NCBI GenBank assembly: GCA_002162925.1
Contig: MABC01000054.1
Span: 1-64,000 of the forward strand
Length of the DNA: 64,000 nt
Source of the DNA: Thalassotalea sp. 42_200_T64
Lineage (GTDB): Bacteria > Pseudomonadota > Gammaproteobacteria > Enterobacterales > Alteromonadaceae
Direction: 5' to 3'
Shown: in pieces, positions 8,691-17,676 of the stretch
Position numbering within the stretch: the stretch's first letter is position 1
Layout: every line of letters begins with the position of its first letter
The notes under the pieces: model-generated
Told to the model about the DNA's origin: nothing
The model's database searches: none
Seen by the model: only the letters and a program-made list of their open reading frames with translations
Translations under genes and position numbers: made by a program

Positions 8691-11600
8691 TTATTGTTTA
8701 CTGATATCCACCCAGGTTCGCCGGCCTTTGATAAAATCAGGTCCCGAGGACACGCCGGTGGTGGTATTGTCACCTACCATCTGTAACGGCTCGGTGGAAG
8801 CGCTACCAATGACAGTACCGTCGCCACCGCTACCGCCACCGTCATCGTAAGGACTGGGGTTCTCGACGATTTTATCATGAACAGCGAATAGAGCACGCAT
8901 AACACGACCGTCATTGCCGTTCGCATCAGTCTCTTTTCTTAAGCAACTAGTTGAATAGCCACATTTTTGATAAATCACATCCCAGGCCGCCAGCGCCACG
9001 TCTAAGTCGGTATATCCCAGCTCTGCCAAGCCTCGATCAAAATCATCCTGGGTAATATAGCCCCTTATTTCGGCCACCGCCAAGTCATAGCCGGCTTCGC
9101 CGTAGCAAATGTTGGCGGCTTGGCTATAATGCCACCACAAAAAGACCTCATGCAACCAGCCATTGGCTGGCTCATCAGAGCTCTGGTCGCCTTTGGCCCT
9201 GAGGCCACCATAGATATCCAGCTGACCATCACCATCAATATCGTTATCGATTACGCCATCGTTATTGATGTCATCGGTTAAATAATATTTTTCAGCGCCT
9301 ATCCTTACCGAGGCTTTTAAATCTGGCGGCGTTTGGATATGTAAATCGGCTAAACTTTTTACTTTATCAGGGTCAATCGCCATCATTGTCAGCGCGCCAG
9401 CACGCCAGCGACCATTATTTTCCATCGATGGCGTCCTCCCCATCGCAGCATGCCTTGCCCACGGATTTTTGGAACATTGCACTATGGTGGGGTGTATGCC
9501 GCCACTGATCAGCGCCTGATCAGAGAATGAGGTTCTTAGCGTACCACCGCCAGCCGTGATGTCGTTGATGGAAACGATGAGGGAATTGCCGTCATCATCC
9601 AGTAAGGTGGTTAATTGACCATCCCAGGCTTTCAGTTTGCGGTGGATCATTTGTTGATAGGCAACCACGTTATAGGTGTTGTTGCCGATGTGCAGTAACC
9701 CCGCCGGGGAAAAATCGGCATTGCTTACCACCACAAAGAATTTTTTATTTTTGTCGGAGATCGCTTCGTCAATCTGTTTATGGCTATTGTGCGCTTGATC
9801 CAACTGAAAAAAATCCACATAGGTTCGGTTTATTTCCACGTCGTATTCATGGGTATGCTTTGCGACGCCCCCGGCAAACCCATGATCAGGACTATCGGAA
9901 TCGACATCGATATGGCCACCAACAAAATTACAGCCCACGGTACAATCCGCCGGTTCCTGCGGGGGCACCGGCGGCGCCGGGGGAACACTAAGTTGGGTAT
10001 AGTTGATAAATTTGGTGTCGACGCCATCGGCTATGCGGGCGATGAGAGGCCCAGACATCATCCCCGATTGCACTTGCCAGGCAACCGCAATATTGGCACT
10101 ATCCTCACTGGCCGCGACATTGTCGGCCGGCGCCAGCACACCATTGCCATCAATATCGAATATTGCGGTTTTCGGCGCACCACCGGTTAAATAATTCGGT
10201 TCAAACAGCCAGTTTTCGTCGTTGGTCGGATTGGTCACCGTCATTTGCACGCGGCGATCACGTAACTGGTAATTGGCAACGACCCTTTTGCCTGACGTTA
10301 ACGCCACTGTCCAGCCGGTGTGTGTGCCCCAGTCAATGGCCGTATTACTGCTGGTTTGGACGGTTTCTGCGCCTATGGTTTTCGCTGCCGATAAGGTTTG
10401 AGTTAATAAATTGGCGGTGCCTGGTGTTTTGCCGGTATCCCAAATCGCATACACCCCCTGCGGCGAAGTATCGGCGAGGTCGGTAAAGGCAAGGGTTTTG
10501 CCGGTGGCAAAATAGACTAGCTTGCCGCCGATAGGGTGGCTAGCCACTATCGGTTTGGTGGTGATTGGCTGGCTAACGCCGGCGGCGTATAGCGGTTTAG
10601 AGTAGGCCACTGACTTGGTGGTTAAATTGAATTTCCACAGGTTGCCATTTAAATCGCCGGCATAGGCAAAATCAAACAGGCCGTCTTTATTCAAGTCGAC
10701 TAAGGCCGGTGTCGACAAGCCATTTGCATCGCTAGCCCCGCCGGAACCGGTAGTGATTGTGCTGATGGTGCCTGAGCTCAACTCGGTCAACACCAGCTCG
10801 GCAATCCCGGCGGCGCTGTTATAGCCATTACCACTGATGACATAATATTTTTTATCCGGCAGTTGCGCAATACTGGCGTTGCCGTAGGCGTCGCCAAGTG
10901 CCGCATTGCTGCTACTGTTTTGGATCCACAACACTTTGTTGTCGGTTCCCACCGACGAATCTTCACTGGTTAACTTAGGATTGGTCACGTCCAGGGCGAA
11001 TCTACTGGAGCCGCCGGCACCCAAACTGCCGATTAATACGGTGTGCCAGGCGCCATTGAAAAATGCGTCATGGACAGACAGTTCACCATCAACGTAATAT
11101 TCGTGATAATAAGGGTCATCGCTCAGATTATCCAGCTTGGGGATCACTTCCGGTGGGATAAATGCGTAGACTTCTTTGCCGGTTAATGCATCAAACACAT
11201 GTAACATGCCATCGTTAGCCCCGACATACACCCTGGGCGCCCGGTAAGTATGTTTGGTTCTGAATGCGATGTAGTCGCTGGTCATACTGTTGCCGGTGGG
11301 GGCACCAACATAGATAGGATTGGAATGGATAATATCGCCCAACATGGTGTAACGGGGACGCAAGGTGCCATTGGGCTTTTCATTACTGCGATCACCGCGA
11401 ACAAAATCTAAAATCGGACTTGCGCTTGCCGAATTGAGATAGCTGACTTGGTCTAATTGTTCTTGTTGCGTTGCGCTTAAATTGTCCCAGCGAAAGGCAA
11501 CTTGTTTGACGCCGTTGTGGGTGATAATTTTTCTCGAGTTAGTCCAATAGGACGAGTCGGCAGTTTCTGCGGCACTAAATTCCAATCTGGCCGACCAATT

Positions 11601-11888
11601 GCTACCGCTATTTGTCGGTGTTGTCGTACTCAAGTCGACGCTGGTTGTCGATGCCCCGGCATTAGTGATAGTGTATTGGACTAAATCCCCTTGCCAGGCG
11701 CCATTTTCAAACCATGGCCGATAACCAGAAGCACCAATTTTTAAGTTGGTGGTGCTCAGCGCCATTGGCTGTATATAGCCCACAGGTTGCTGATTGGCGG
11801 TGAATGGCGCGGCAGCGCTTACCAGATTACAAACGAATAAACCTGCCAAAAGAAACCCGCTGTCTTTGATACTTATGCTCATACACAT
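8691..11888 (-). CDS. pilY1: PilY1-type pilus tip/assembly protein
   Basis: The 1065-residue secreted protein has a hydrophobic signal peptide (LLAGLFVCNLVSAAAP) and the PilC/PilY1 beta-propeller region (for example YVGANDGMLHVFDALTGKE near 220). Calcium-binding-like Asp loops occur: DLNKDGLFD (about 399), DIDGNGVLAPAD (about 579) and DINNDGVIDNDIDGDGQLD (about 880). PilY1 proteins sit at the pilus tip with the minor pilins and modulate adhesion and retraction. I see no MIDAS motif of an N-terminal von Willebrand A domain, which the P. aeruginosa protein has. The last 400 residues form a Cys-containing region I do not recognise. It lies between pilX and pilE. Confidence 0.85.
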   Translation of the reverse strand: MCMSISIKDSGFLLAGLFVCNLVSAAAPFTANQQPVGYIQPMALSTTNLKIGASGYRPWFENGAWQGDLVQYTITNAGASTTSVDLSTTTPTNSGSNWSARLEFSAAETADSSYWTNSRKIITHNGVKQVAFRWDNLSATQQEQLDQVSYLNSASASPILDFVRGDRSNEKPNGTLRPRYTMLGDIIHSNPIYVGAPTGNSMTSDYIAFRTKHTYRAPRVYVGANDGMLHVFDALTGKEVYAFIPPEVIPKLDNLSDDPYYHEYYVDGELSVHDAFFNGAWHTVLIGSLGAGGSSRFALDVTNPKLTSEDSSVGTDNKVLWIQNSSSNAALGDAYGNASIAQLPDKKYYVISGNGYNSAAGIAELVLTELSSGTISTITTGSGGASDANGLSTPALVDLNKDGLFDFAYAGDLNGNLWKFNLTTKSVAYSKPLYAAGVSQPITTKPIVASHPIGGKLVYFATGKTLAFTDLADTSPQGVYAIWDTGKTPGTANLLTQTLSAAKTIGAETVQTSSNTAIDWGTHTGWTVALTSGKRVVANYQLRDRRVQMTVTNPTNDENWLFEPNYLTGGAPKTAIFDIDGNGVLAPADNVAASEDSANIAVAWQVQSGMMSGPLIARIADGVDTKFINYTQLSVPPAPPVPPQEPADCTVGCNFVGGHIDVDSDSPDHGFAGGVAKHTHEYDVEINRTYVDFFQLDQAHNSHKQIDEAISDKNKKFFVVVSNADFSPAGLLHIGNNTYNVVAYQQMIHRKLKAWDGQLTTLLDDDGNSLIVSINDITAGGGTLRTSFSDQALISGGIHPTIVQCSKNPWARHAAMGRTPSMENNGRWRAGALTMMAIDPDKVKSLADLHIQTPPDLKASVRIGAEKYYLTDDINNDGVIDNDIDGDGQLDIYGGLRAKGDQSSDEPANGWLHEVFLWWHYSQAANICYGEAGYDLAVAEIRGYITQDDFDRGLAELGYTDLDVALAAWDVIYQKCGYSTSCLRKETDANGNDGRVMRALFAVHDKIVENPSPYDDGGGSGGDGTVIGSASTEPLQMVGDNTTTGVSSGPDFIKGRRTWVDISKQ

Positions 11889-11934
11889 GCTATCTGTCCT
11901 TCTTCTTCTAAAACAAGAGGTCTAAACCATTGGC

Positions 11935-12489
11935 TTAAGGCTGTTCTGAGGTAACGTAGACAGACTGGAGTACTCGCTCAGCCCGTTTTAAATTCTTACT
12001 TCTTGAGGTAACGATAAAGGTGTGCACCGATGACCCGATGATCGGTGCGTTATTATTTTGCAGGGTTTCATCTTCACCCGGCAGCAGCTCAAGACCCTGG
12101 TATTTGATGATGTACTTATCATTGGCGGTTTTGCCGGTTTCCACCGCCGCAAGACTGTCCCAATTAATATTGAATACGTTTAAATCTTGATCCTCAGCGT
12201 AATAGCCATCCTCGGCGGTATTGAAGTCAAACGTCCCCGCCGCTAACACCTGGGCTTCCAGGGCATCTTCGGCTTCCACTAATGAGCGTTCGGCATCATT
12301 AAAAGAAAGCGATTGAAATTGACTGTTGGCCGACATCAACGTTTGCGTTATCGATGCTTTAAAGCTTGATACGCCAACTAAGGTGATTAACACCAACACC
12401 ACTAAACTCACGGCCAAAACCGCCCCATGTTGTTTTTTCGCGAATAAATTAGAGCTGTTATTGGTTAATCTGTTCATCTTATTGACCAC
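11935..12489 (-). CDS. pilX: Type IV pilus minor pilin PilX
   Basis: PilX helps prime pilus assembly together with PilV, PilW and FimU/FimT. The 184-residue protein has the PilX N-terminal pattern HGAVLAVSLVVLVLITLVGVSS, a leader whose helix lacks the canonical Glu5, then a Glu/Ala-rich segment. The frame can start at GTG 12489, directly after the pilW stop, or at ATG 12477. The gene is translationally linked to pilW. Confidence 0.85.
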   Translation of the reverse strand: MVNKMNRLTNNSSNLFAKKQHGAVLAVSLVVLVLITLVGVSSFKASITQTLMSANSQFQSLSFNDAERSLVEAEDALEAQVLAAGTFDFNTAEDGYYAEDQDLNVFNINWDSLAAVETGKTANDKYIIKYQGLELLPGEDETLQNNNAPIIGSSVHTFIVTSRSKNLKRAERVLQSVYVTSEQP

Positions 12490-13452
12490 TTAACTGTTAT
12501 TTAAGGTATTGCGCAGAGCAATGGTGGTATCGATAAATAGACGATGGTAATTGTCATCGGGCTGATAAATGACATCGCCTAAGGTGTATTTGGTTTCATC
12601 TTGATAACTGGGATCTGGACAATCTTCTCGTATCAATAAAGACACTCTCACCGCCGCGATACTTTGCCAGTCAGGGACGGCATTTGCTGCCAGGTATTGG
12701 TTTGGTGAGCCATCATTATTGGTATCGACTCCGTACTCAATCTGTAAATGCTCTACGCCAAGCAGTAGTTGCTCATTGGTTGGAATACCATTGTCGAGGT
12801 ATTTCCAGAACAGCGCCGGTATGTTTTCTCCCTTACAACTCTCATCCGATTTACCAATGTAATAGGAATGCGCCACTAATTGATGCACGCTTTGAAAATT
12901 ACTGTCAATGTTATTGTTCGCTGGCTCTAAGGCATCACTGCCTAAAAAAATTCTGCCTTTGAACAAGGATGAGCGCAGGTATACATTTGCCGCCGAAAAA
13001 TTGTTTATGGTCCATGGGGTAGCGTACCTCAGGGTTAAGATATCGCCGCGCAAGTAATCGTCATCAGTGATGCATAGATAACCCGCATTACTGTCGTTTA
13101 AGCCAAAGATGTGTTGCTCTATCATGGTGCCCCAGGTGGTACCGGCAACTAAACAAGTTGTCGCTACCGGTGTGGTGATGCCATGGCTGCCGACAATTTC
13201 GCCAATATTGGCATTACCACCAAAATAGCCAGAACGTTGAATGTCTCTTGAAATCAACTCGACGGTAAATCGGCCGGTTTCCTGGATGCTGGCGAGTCTG
13301 TTGGTTATTTGGTTAGAGACTTTGGCACTGGCAAAAAACGCATAAAGCGCAACAATGACAAATAATCCGAGCATCATGGCAATGATCAGCTCGAGAAAAG
13401 TAAAGCCCTTATTTTGTTTCGTGTTATTTGTCTTGTTAGTTAAGTTATGCAT
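12490..13452 (-). CDS. pilW: Type IV pilus minor pilin PilW
   Basis: The 320-residue prepilin has leader KG|FTFLELIIAMMLGLFVIVALYAFF with Glu5. The PilW signature ETGRFTVELISRDIQRSGYFG follows about 50 residues on. It is a minor pilin of the tip complex, larger than FimT and PilV as usual for PilW. It is 6 bp from pilV and contiguous with pilX. Confidence 0.9.
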   Translation of the reverse strand: MHNLTNKTNNTKQNKGFTFLELIIAMMLGLFVIVALYAFFASAKVSNQITNRLASIQETGRFTVELISRDIQRSGYFGGNANIGEIVGSHGITTPVATTCLVAGTTWGTMIEQHIFGLNDSNAGYLCITDDDYLRGDILTLRYATPWTINNFSAANVYLRSSLFKGRIFLGSDALEPANNNIDSNFQSVHQLVAHSYYIGKSDESCKGENIPALFWKYLDNGIPTNEQLLLGVEHLQIEYGVDTNNDGSPNQYLAANAVPDWQSIAAVRVSLLIREDCPDPSYQDETKYTLGDVIYQPDDNYHRLFIDTTIALRNTLNNS

Positions 13453-13458
13453 TTATCA

Positions 13459-13929
13459 TCAAATACTTATGGTTGCGGTTAAACAATCTAAATCATCGTC
13501 CGATGCTACCGGACAATTCTCACCGGCCGAACCGCTTAAATCTTGATCCCAGCGAATTGAGATGATAATACTGCTACCCGCCTGAGTGATTTCGCCACCG
13601 CCTGAAGGCAAGTTGTTAATCAGTTGATTTTGCCAGGTGTATAAATCAAATTGTGCCATTTCTGCGGCAGTACATGGGCCACAAACACAATCGATTGACG
13701 CCGGTAATTCGGCGTGGCTGGCAAGGTATAGCGCCGACTGGGCCGAATTCGCTCTGATCCGTTCTGCGATGTCATTTAAATATATTGCGGCAACTGAGCC
13801 ATCTACGGCCTGCGAGGTATTGCGAATTTGCCCCAGTTGCAATGACATTAACCCTAATAAACCAAGCGCGACTACGATTGCGGCAACGAGCACTTCGATT
13901 AATGAAAAACCACTTTGAACATTTCGCAT
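13459..13929 (-). CDS. pilV: Type IV pilus modification/minor pilin PilV
   Basis: The 156-residue prepilin starts MRNVQSG|FSLIEVLVAAIVVALGLLG, the PilV-type helix. It continues with YLNDIAERIRANSAQ, the conserved PilV segment. A CVCGPC cluster in the middle is Cys-rich for a minor pilin and may form disulfides. The gene is 10 bp downstream of fimT and 6 bp upstream of pilW, within the canonical operon. Confidence 0.9.
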   Translation of the reverse strand: MRNVQSGFSLIEVLVAAIVVALGLLGLMSLQLGQIRNTSQAVDGSVAAIYLNDIAERIRANSAQSALYLASHAELPASIDCVCGPCTAAEMAQFDLYTWQNQLINNLPSGGGEITQAGSSIIISIRWDQDLSGSAGENCPVASDDDLDCLTATISI

Positions 13930-13939
13930 CCTTGACTCC

Positions 13940-14479
13940 TTAAAAACAACTGGTAGGTATTTTTCTATCGCTACCTTTTATACTAACTTTACCAAATCGG
14001 CCAATCGCAATGGTACGTGAATGGCTGTCAACCTTGCTGTTATAACAGACGATTAATTCGCCTGAGCTCTTGGTGTTGCCAGAGGGAGTAAACACCACAT
14101 TTGACTCAAAGTCATCGGTAGTGCCATGAATGGTGTAATTATCAGGTAGGGCATCATGAATGGAGACGATAGGGTCAACACCAACCACAGTTACCACTTC
14201 GCGGATAATCCAGCCATTTTCCCAGCCGCTTTTATTTGAGCAGTTATTCTGGGCGGTATTAATCGTACACACGGTAACGTCAACGCCACGTTTTAGCGCC
14301 TCACTGCGAGCGATAACAAAAGCACGATGAATGTCATTGGCCTGGGTGCTCATTTGCGACGATTTTATCATATCGAACATAGCAGGTAACGCCACACTGG
14401 AAAGTATGCCAGCGATACCTATAGTGATAAGTACTTCAATTAACGTGAAGCCTCTAAGATGAGGCCGATCATTACCCAT
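13940..14479 (-). CDS. fimT: GspH/FimT family minor pilin (FimT/FimU)
   Basis: The 179-residue prepilin has leader MGNDRPHLRG|FTLIEVLITIGIAG with Glu5 and the GspH/FimT signature AFVIARSEALKRGVDVTVC. FimT/FimU is the first minor pilin of the tip complex, and the gene heads the operon. Its first about 47 codons and about 245 bp upstream are duplicated at 18103-18504, where the same leader heads a chimeric gene. Confidence 0.9.
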   Translation of the reverse strand: MGNDRPHLRGFTLIEVLITIGIAGILSSVALPAMFDMIKSSQMSTQANDIHRAFVIARSEALKRGVDVTVCTINTAQNNCSNKSGWENGWIIREVVTVVGVDPIVSIHDALPDNYTIHGTTDDFESNVVFTPSGNTKSSGELIVCYNSKVDSHSRTIAIGRFGKVSIKGSDRKIPTSCF

Positions 14480-14724
14480 ATATATTCTTATTGTAAATTT
14501 AGCTTTGTTGGGGGCGCAATTCAGCTGATTTATTTAAAAAGTTTTATTTATTAATATTAATGATTGCAGGAAAGTGTGATTTTGCAAGTTTTGCCATTAT
14601 TTAATGCCACAGCTTTGCTGTTCTATCGAGATGTGTTTTTAGTATACTTATGCAGATTGCTATAAGTACAATAATAGCTAACCTATATTCGGGAAACTTA
14701 ACACCTTAAAGGGATTGTTTGTGG
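14337..14724. repeat. Direct repeat A: fimT 5' end plus divergent promoter region
   Basis: About 390 bp here match 18103-18504 at roughly 85 percent identity by eye, with a few indels. The block holds the 5' part of fimT, the whole upstream region (GATTGCAGGAAAGTGTGATT and others are identical), and the first bases of the downstream plus-strand gene with its ribosome site AAAGGG. In copy A that gene is broken off after GTGGA. The two copies flank the second minor-pilin cassette. Confidence 0.8.
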
Positions 14725-14832
14725 AGTTCGGTCAGCACATTGAGCCAGAACTTAGCACCTTCGTTCTCAGACAGCCACATACCCAAGAGTAGTTGTGAAA
14801 GGCAGTTACACAAAATTATTTACAGTCTCACT
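14725..14832 (-). mobile_element. IS256-family insertion sequence remnant
   Basis: The minus strand encodes LLGMWLSENEGAKFWLNVLTEL (about 14725-14791), which I recognise as the central part of an IS256/Mutator-type transposase. Beside it lies GAGACTGTAAATAATTTTGT (14813-14832), continuing into GTAACTGCC, which looks like an IS256-type terminal inverted repeat. The N-terminal half and the remainder of the element are missing, so it cannot move. It abuts the end of direct repeat A exactly. The rest of the gap up to 14893 shows nothing recognisable. Confidence 0.65.
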
Positions 14833-14893
14833 AAACTTGTTATTCCCCAAAGAAAATACCTGTGTCTATGAGTCCATTTGTACTTTTTAATAC

Positions 14894-16264
14894 TTAAAAC
14901 TTCCAACCGTTAAAAACTAATTTGGACTCTGTTGCTTCTTCCGTTGAATTATTCGAGCCACCACCCGCAGCCAAAGCGACATCATAATGAAAATTACCAG
15001 AACCTTTATAAAGTACTTCTTTAGCGACGATTGCCCCCATTATACTGCCTTCGGATTCTATGGTAACCACAGACTCAGGTGCATATATGACTGCATAAAC
15101 ATCACTTTTTTGTTTAAAGGTCACACCGGTGCCGCCGTAGGCCGAATAAATCATAAACACAGGATTGCCCTCAGGTGATAAGCCGTAGTCAGGTGTGCTC
15201 ACCTGAGCATCGCTATCCATATAAAATTCACCTTGCATCAGTAAGGTTAAACTGCTGTTATCAGGTATGGTAATTTTCGCGGTGCCTTCCATTTTTAAGT
15301 TGCCTTTGACATAGACGATAGCGTCCACACCTGGCGCAACTTTTAGCTCGCCATCTTTAATGGTGATATTATCGTACATGTAAATTTGCTTACTCTCAGC
15401 GAAGAGTTCAGCGGTCTCGATATTCCCCGCTACATTATCCAGATGAAAGCTATCGCCCGATGAAGTTAAATCTAAATCACTTAAACCACCGCCGTGATCA
15501 TTCATGAATGCCTGTAGTGGATCAACGGCCTGCAGTGAATCACATGAGGTTGCACTCACATAATTGGTTTGAGTGGTGCCAGAAACGCTGGCGTTACCAA
15601 CGATATCATTTGCTGACTTTAAGTCACCCATTACGTTCGCACCCGAATCAATCTCAACCCGGCCTTTCGAGGCGTCTGCGCCATTGGTATTGGTGCCGAC
15701 GAGAATGTCCTCACCTGCAGTTTGCGAGTCATAGCTGCCAATACTGGAATCGTAACTGTCAAAAGTGATACTGCTGGCTATGTTCATGGTTTCGCAGGCA
15801 ACGACGCCATCAAAACCAGGCCCCGCGGGCTCCGCTGCGGTCGCAGCGATAAAGGTATAATTTGCTTTTAACGTCGACAACCCTTCAAATCGTTGGCCAT
15901 TACTACTGAGTTGCAGCTCATCAGTGGCTGCAGATATGCTGACATCATAATTTAAATTTTCAATGCTAGCTGCATGACCGGTAATACTGCCATTATCTGA
16001 AATTCCATTAATGAGTTGCTCCAGGGTTAAATCGGGATCCGCCTTTAACTTATTATTCAACAGGGTGAAGGTATCAAAAATTCCTTTTTCAGAAATTAAT
16101 CTGGCATTTATTTTTTTTTGAAAATTACCACTTAGGCGCTCTTGGATAATATTATCTTTGAGTGAATTAATTGCGACGATACTGCACATCACCACTAAAA
16201 TTAACACGGTTACAATAGTAAAACCCTGTTGTGGGGATTTTGAATGGAACACAGATAATGACAT
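14894..16264 (-). CDS. PilX-like pilus protein with beta-helix-like C-terminal domain
   Basis: The 456-residue protein starts with a PilX-type prepilin segment (QQG|FTIVTVLILVVMCSIVAINSL, no Glu5). A long region follows with repeated short beta strands and Gly/Asp turns (VYVKGNLKMEGTAKITIPDN, VYAVIYAPESVVTIESEGSI, GAIVAKEVLYKGSGNFHYD). That pattern resembles polymer-forming or DUF7305-type domains found after PilX leaders. A tip-exposed structural or adhesive role is inferred. It ends the second minor-pilin operon, 3 bp after the pilW-like gene, in the place where pilX would be; no pilY1 follows. Confidence 0.65.
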   Translation of the reverse strand: MSLSVFHSKSPQQGFTIVTVLILVVMCSIVAINSLKDNIIQERLSGNFQKKINARLISEKGIFDTFTLLNNKLKADPDLTLEQLINGISDNGSITGHAASIENLNYDVSISAATDELQLSSNGQRFEGLSTLKANYTFIAATAAEPAGPGFDGVVACETMNIASSITFDSYDSSIGSYDSQTAGEDILVGTNTNGADASKGRVEIDSGANVMGDLKSANDIVGNASVSGTTQTNYVSATSCDSLQAVDPLQAFMNDHGGGLSDLDLTSSGDSFHLDNVAGNIETAELFAESKQIYMYDNITIKDGELKVAPGVDAIVYVKGNLKMEGTAKITIPDNSSLTLLMQGEFYMDSDAQVSTPDYGLSPEGNPVFMIYSAYGGTGVTFKQKSDVYAVIYAPESVVTIESEGSIMGAIVAKEVLYKGSGNFHYDVALAAGGGSNNSTEEATESKLVFNGWKF

Positions 16265-16266
16265 GT

Positions 16267-16803
16267 TTAGCTCCCTAACGCTGATTGAAGTATTATTAAA
16301 GACAACGCGACGTCGATGATTAATGGTGCCGCAGGCCCGATACCCGCGGGTTCACCAGCTTGTGCCTGCGGTGTAACGGTAATAGAAACGAGGTTGTTAT
16401 TCAGCACAAACGCGATAGCCTCTACCCCGGTTAATATTGTTTGTGGTCCGGCCCCGCCTAAATCTATCTCACAGCGCAAATTATTGCCGTTCAGCGAATA
16501 TACTTCGGTATAGGCGGCAATTTGCACAACACCATTACAGGCTATGGTGTCCGCTGTTTGACTGATGGTTAATTGACTTGCTGTTACCTCCGGTAATGCC
16601 GGCGTTTGTTTTAAACTGCGAGTGAAGGTTTGTGTGCTATACCGTAGGACTTCCTGGGCATTTTGTAAATTTTGACTGACTGCAGACAGGCCGCTAATGG
16701 ATGTGTAGGCCCCCCCTACACCAAGTACTAAAATGGTACTTACCAACAAGGCGATTAATAATTCAATCAGGCTATAGCCCATGTCTTTGCCGTACTTATC
16801 CAT
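16267..16803 (-). CDS. PilW-like prepilin
   Basis: The prepilin reads MDKYGKDMG|YSLIELLIALLVSTILVLGVGGAY, with Glu5 and a PilW-like continuation (NAQEVLRYSTQTFTRSL). The ORF track begins at 16863. The ATG at 16803 is preferred because it overlaps the upstream stop as ATGGATAA and gives a normal short leader. The protein is about 178 residues, much shorter than PilW of the first operon. It is translationally coupled to the pilV-like gene. Confidence 0.7.
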   Translation of the reverse strand: MDKYGKDMGYSLIELLIALLVSTILVLGVGGAYTSISGLSAVSQNLQNAQEVLRYSTQTFTRSLKQTPALPEVTASQLTISQTADTIACNGVVQIAAYTEVYSLNGNNLRCEIDLGGAGPQTILTGVEAIAFVLNNNLVSITVTPQAQAGEPAGIGPAAPLIIDVALSLIILQSALGS

Positions 16804-17224
16804 TACAACCTGCCGGTAATTGTGGATAACTGGCATTAATGGCAGCGGCATTGGGTAGATCATCGGTCATCCGTTGGTCACTCCATTGCACACTGACGGT
16901 AAAGTCATTGGCAAAACTACCCTCAGCAACGCCAGTCAAAGTAAGCGTATAACGTTGCAACGCTGGTGTTAAACTCTCGATGTATTGCTGATCAAATGCC
17001 TGGCGTGCATCTTGAAGCTGACAAATATCAATCCAAATCCTTTCCACCGCGTTATTGGCGTGAATAATCGAAACCGTATAATCGAAACTGTTCCTGGCAA
17101 ATTGTAACGATTTTACTTGCCCTGCAGCCAAACCTAACAAGGCGATAGCCGAGATAATCAAGGCGATCATCACCTCAAGTAGAGAAAAGCCTTTTTGCCT
17201 GAACAAGTGTTTCTTCATGGGCAT
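16796..17224 (-). CDS. PilV-like prepilin
   Basis: The 142-residue prepilin has leader MPMKKHLFRQKG|FSLLEVMIALIISAIALLGLAAGQ with Glu5, followed by a PilV-like segment (HANNAVERIWIDICQL). It overlaps the fimT-like gene upstream by 10 bp and the pilW-like gene downstream by 8 bp, so the four genes form one tightly coupled operon. It is the counterpart of pilV in the neighbouring cluster, but sequence similarity between the two is limited to the leader and helix. Confidence 0.75.
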   Translation of the reverse strand: MPMKKHLFRQKGFSLLEVMIALIISAIALLGLAAGQVKSLQFARNSFDYTVSIIHANNAVERIWIDICQLQDARQAFDQQYIESLTPALQRYTLTLTGVAEGSFANDFTVSVQWSDQRMTDDLPNAAAINASYPQLPAGCNG

Positions 17225-17676
17225 TCAGCTGCTGTGGTGGTGACACTTTGGCCACTTACAAAAATGCATAAACGGTAATCATCGGTCGTTTGATCATCAT
17301 CCGATAATTTAATCTCGCTGGCAGACGTTGAGCCGGTAGTTGAAATGATTAAATCAGTTAAGCCGGTTATTTGCACACTCGAGTCAGAAGGGATGAATTT
17401 TAATAATACCGTTTGTTCATCGGTGCCTGCATTTTGAATAACCTGCCAATTTGAATTAGTGCTAGCGACTAGTGTTATCTCAGCATCTCGTTTTACCGCT
17501 TCACTGCGGGCAAATTTGAATACACTATGCAGTCGATTTATATCTGCCACTAAACGGTCACGTTTCATCATCTGGCTAAATGAAGGAACAGCGAGAATCG
17601 CTAAAATACTAATAATCGAGACAGTGACTAACATCTCAAACAGGGTAAAACCACGATATTGAATTTGCGCCATCAT
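17215..17676 (-). CDS. GspH/FimT-like prepilin
   Basis: The prepilin has leader MMAQIQYRG|FTLFEMLVTVSIISILAILAVPSF with Glu5 and the GspH/FimT motif FKFARSEAVKRDAEITLVAS. I place the start at 17676 rather than 17688, because this ATG overlaps the upstream stop codon (TAATG) and GGAGA lies just upstream. The product is 153 residues. It is the second operon's FimT-equivalent and is complete, unlike the FimT leader fragment in the chimeric gene before it. Confidence 0.8.
   Translation of the reverse strand: MMAQIQYRGFTLFEMLVTVSIISILAILAVPSFSQMMKRDRLVADINRLHSVFKFARSEAVKRDAEITLVASTNSNWQVIQNAGTDEQTVLLKFIPSDSSVQITGLTDLIISTTGSTSASEIKLSDDDQTTDDYRLCIFVSGQSVTTTAAECP

Noticed and set aside
9780-10486. 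Plus-strand ORFs of 107-136 residues opposite pilY1.
   Set aside because: They lie wholly antisense to a long conserved CDS, have no ribosome sites and show no recognisable motifs.
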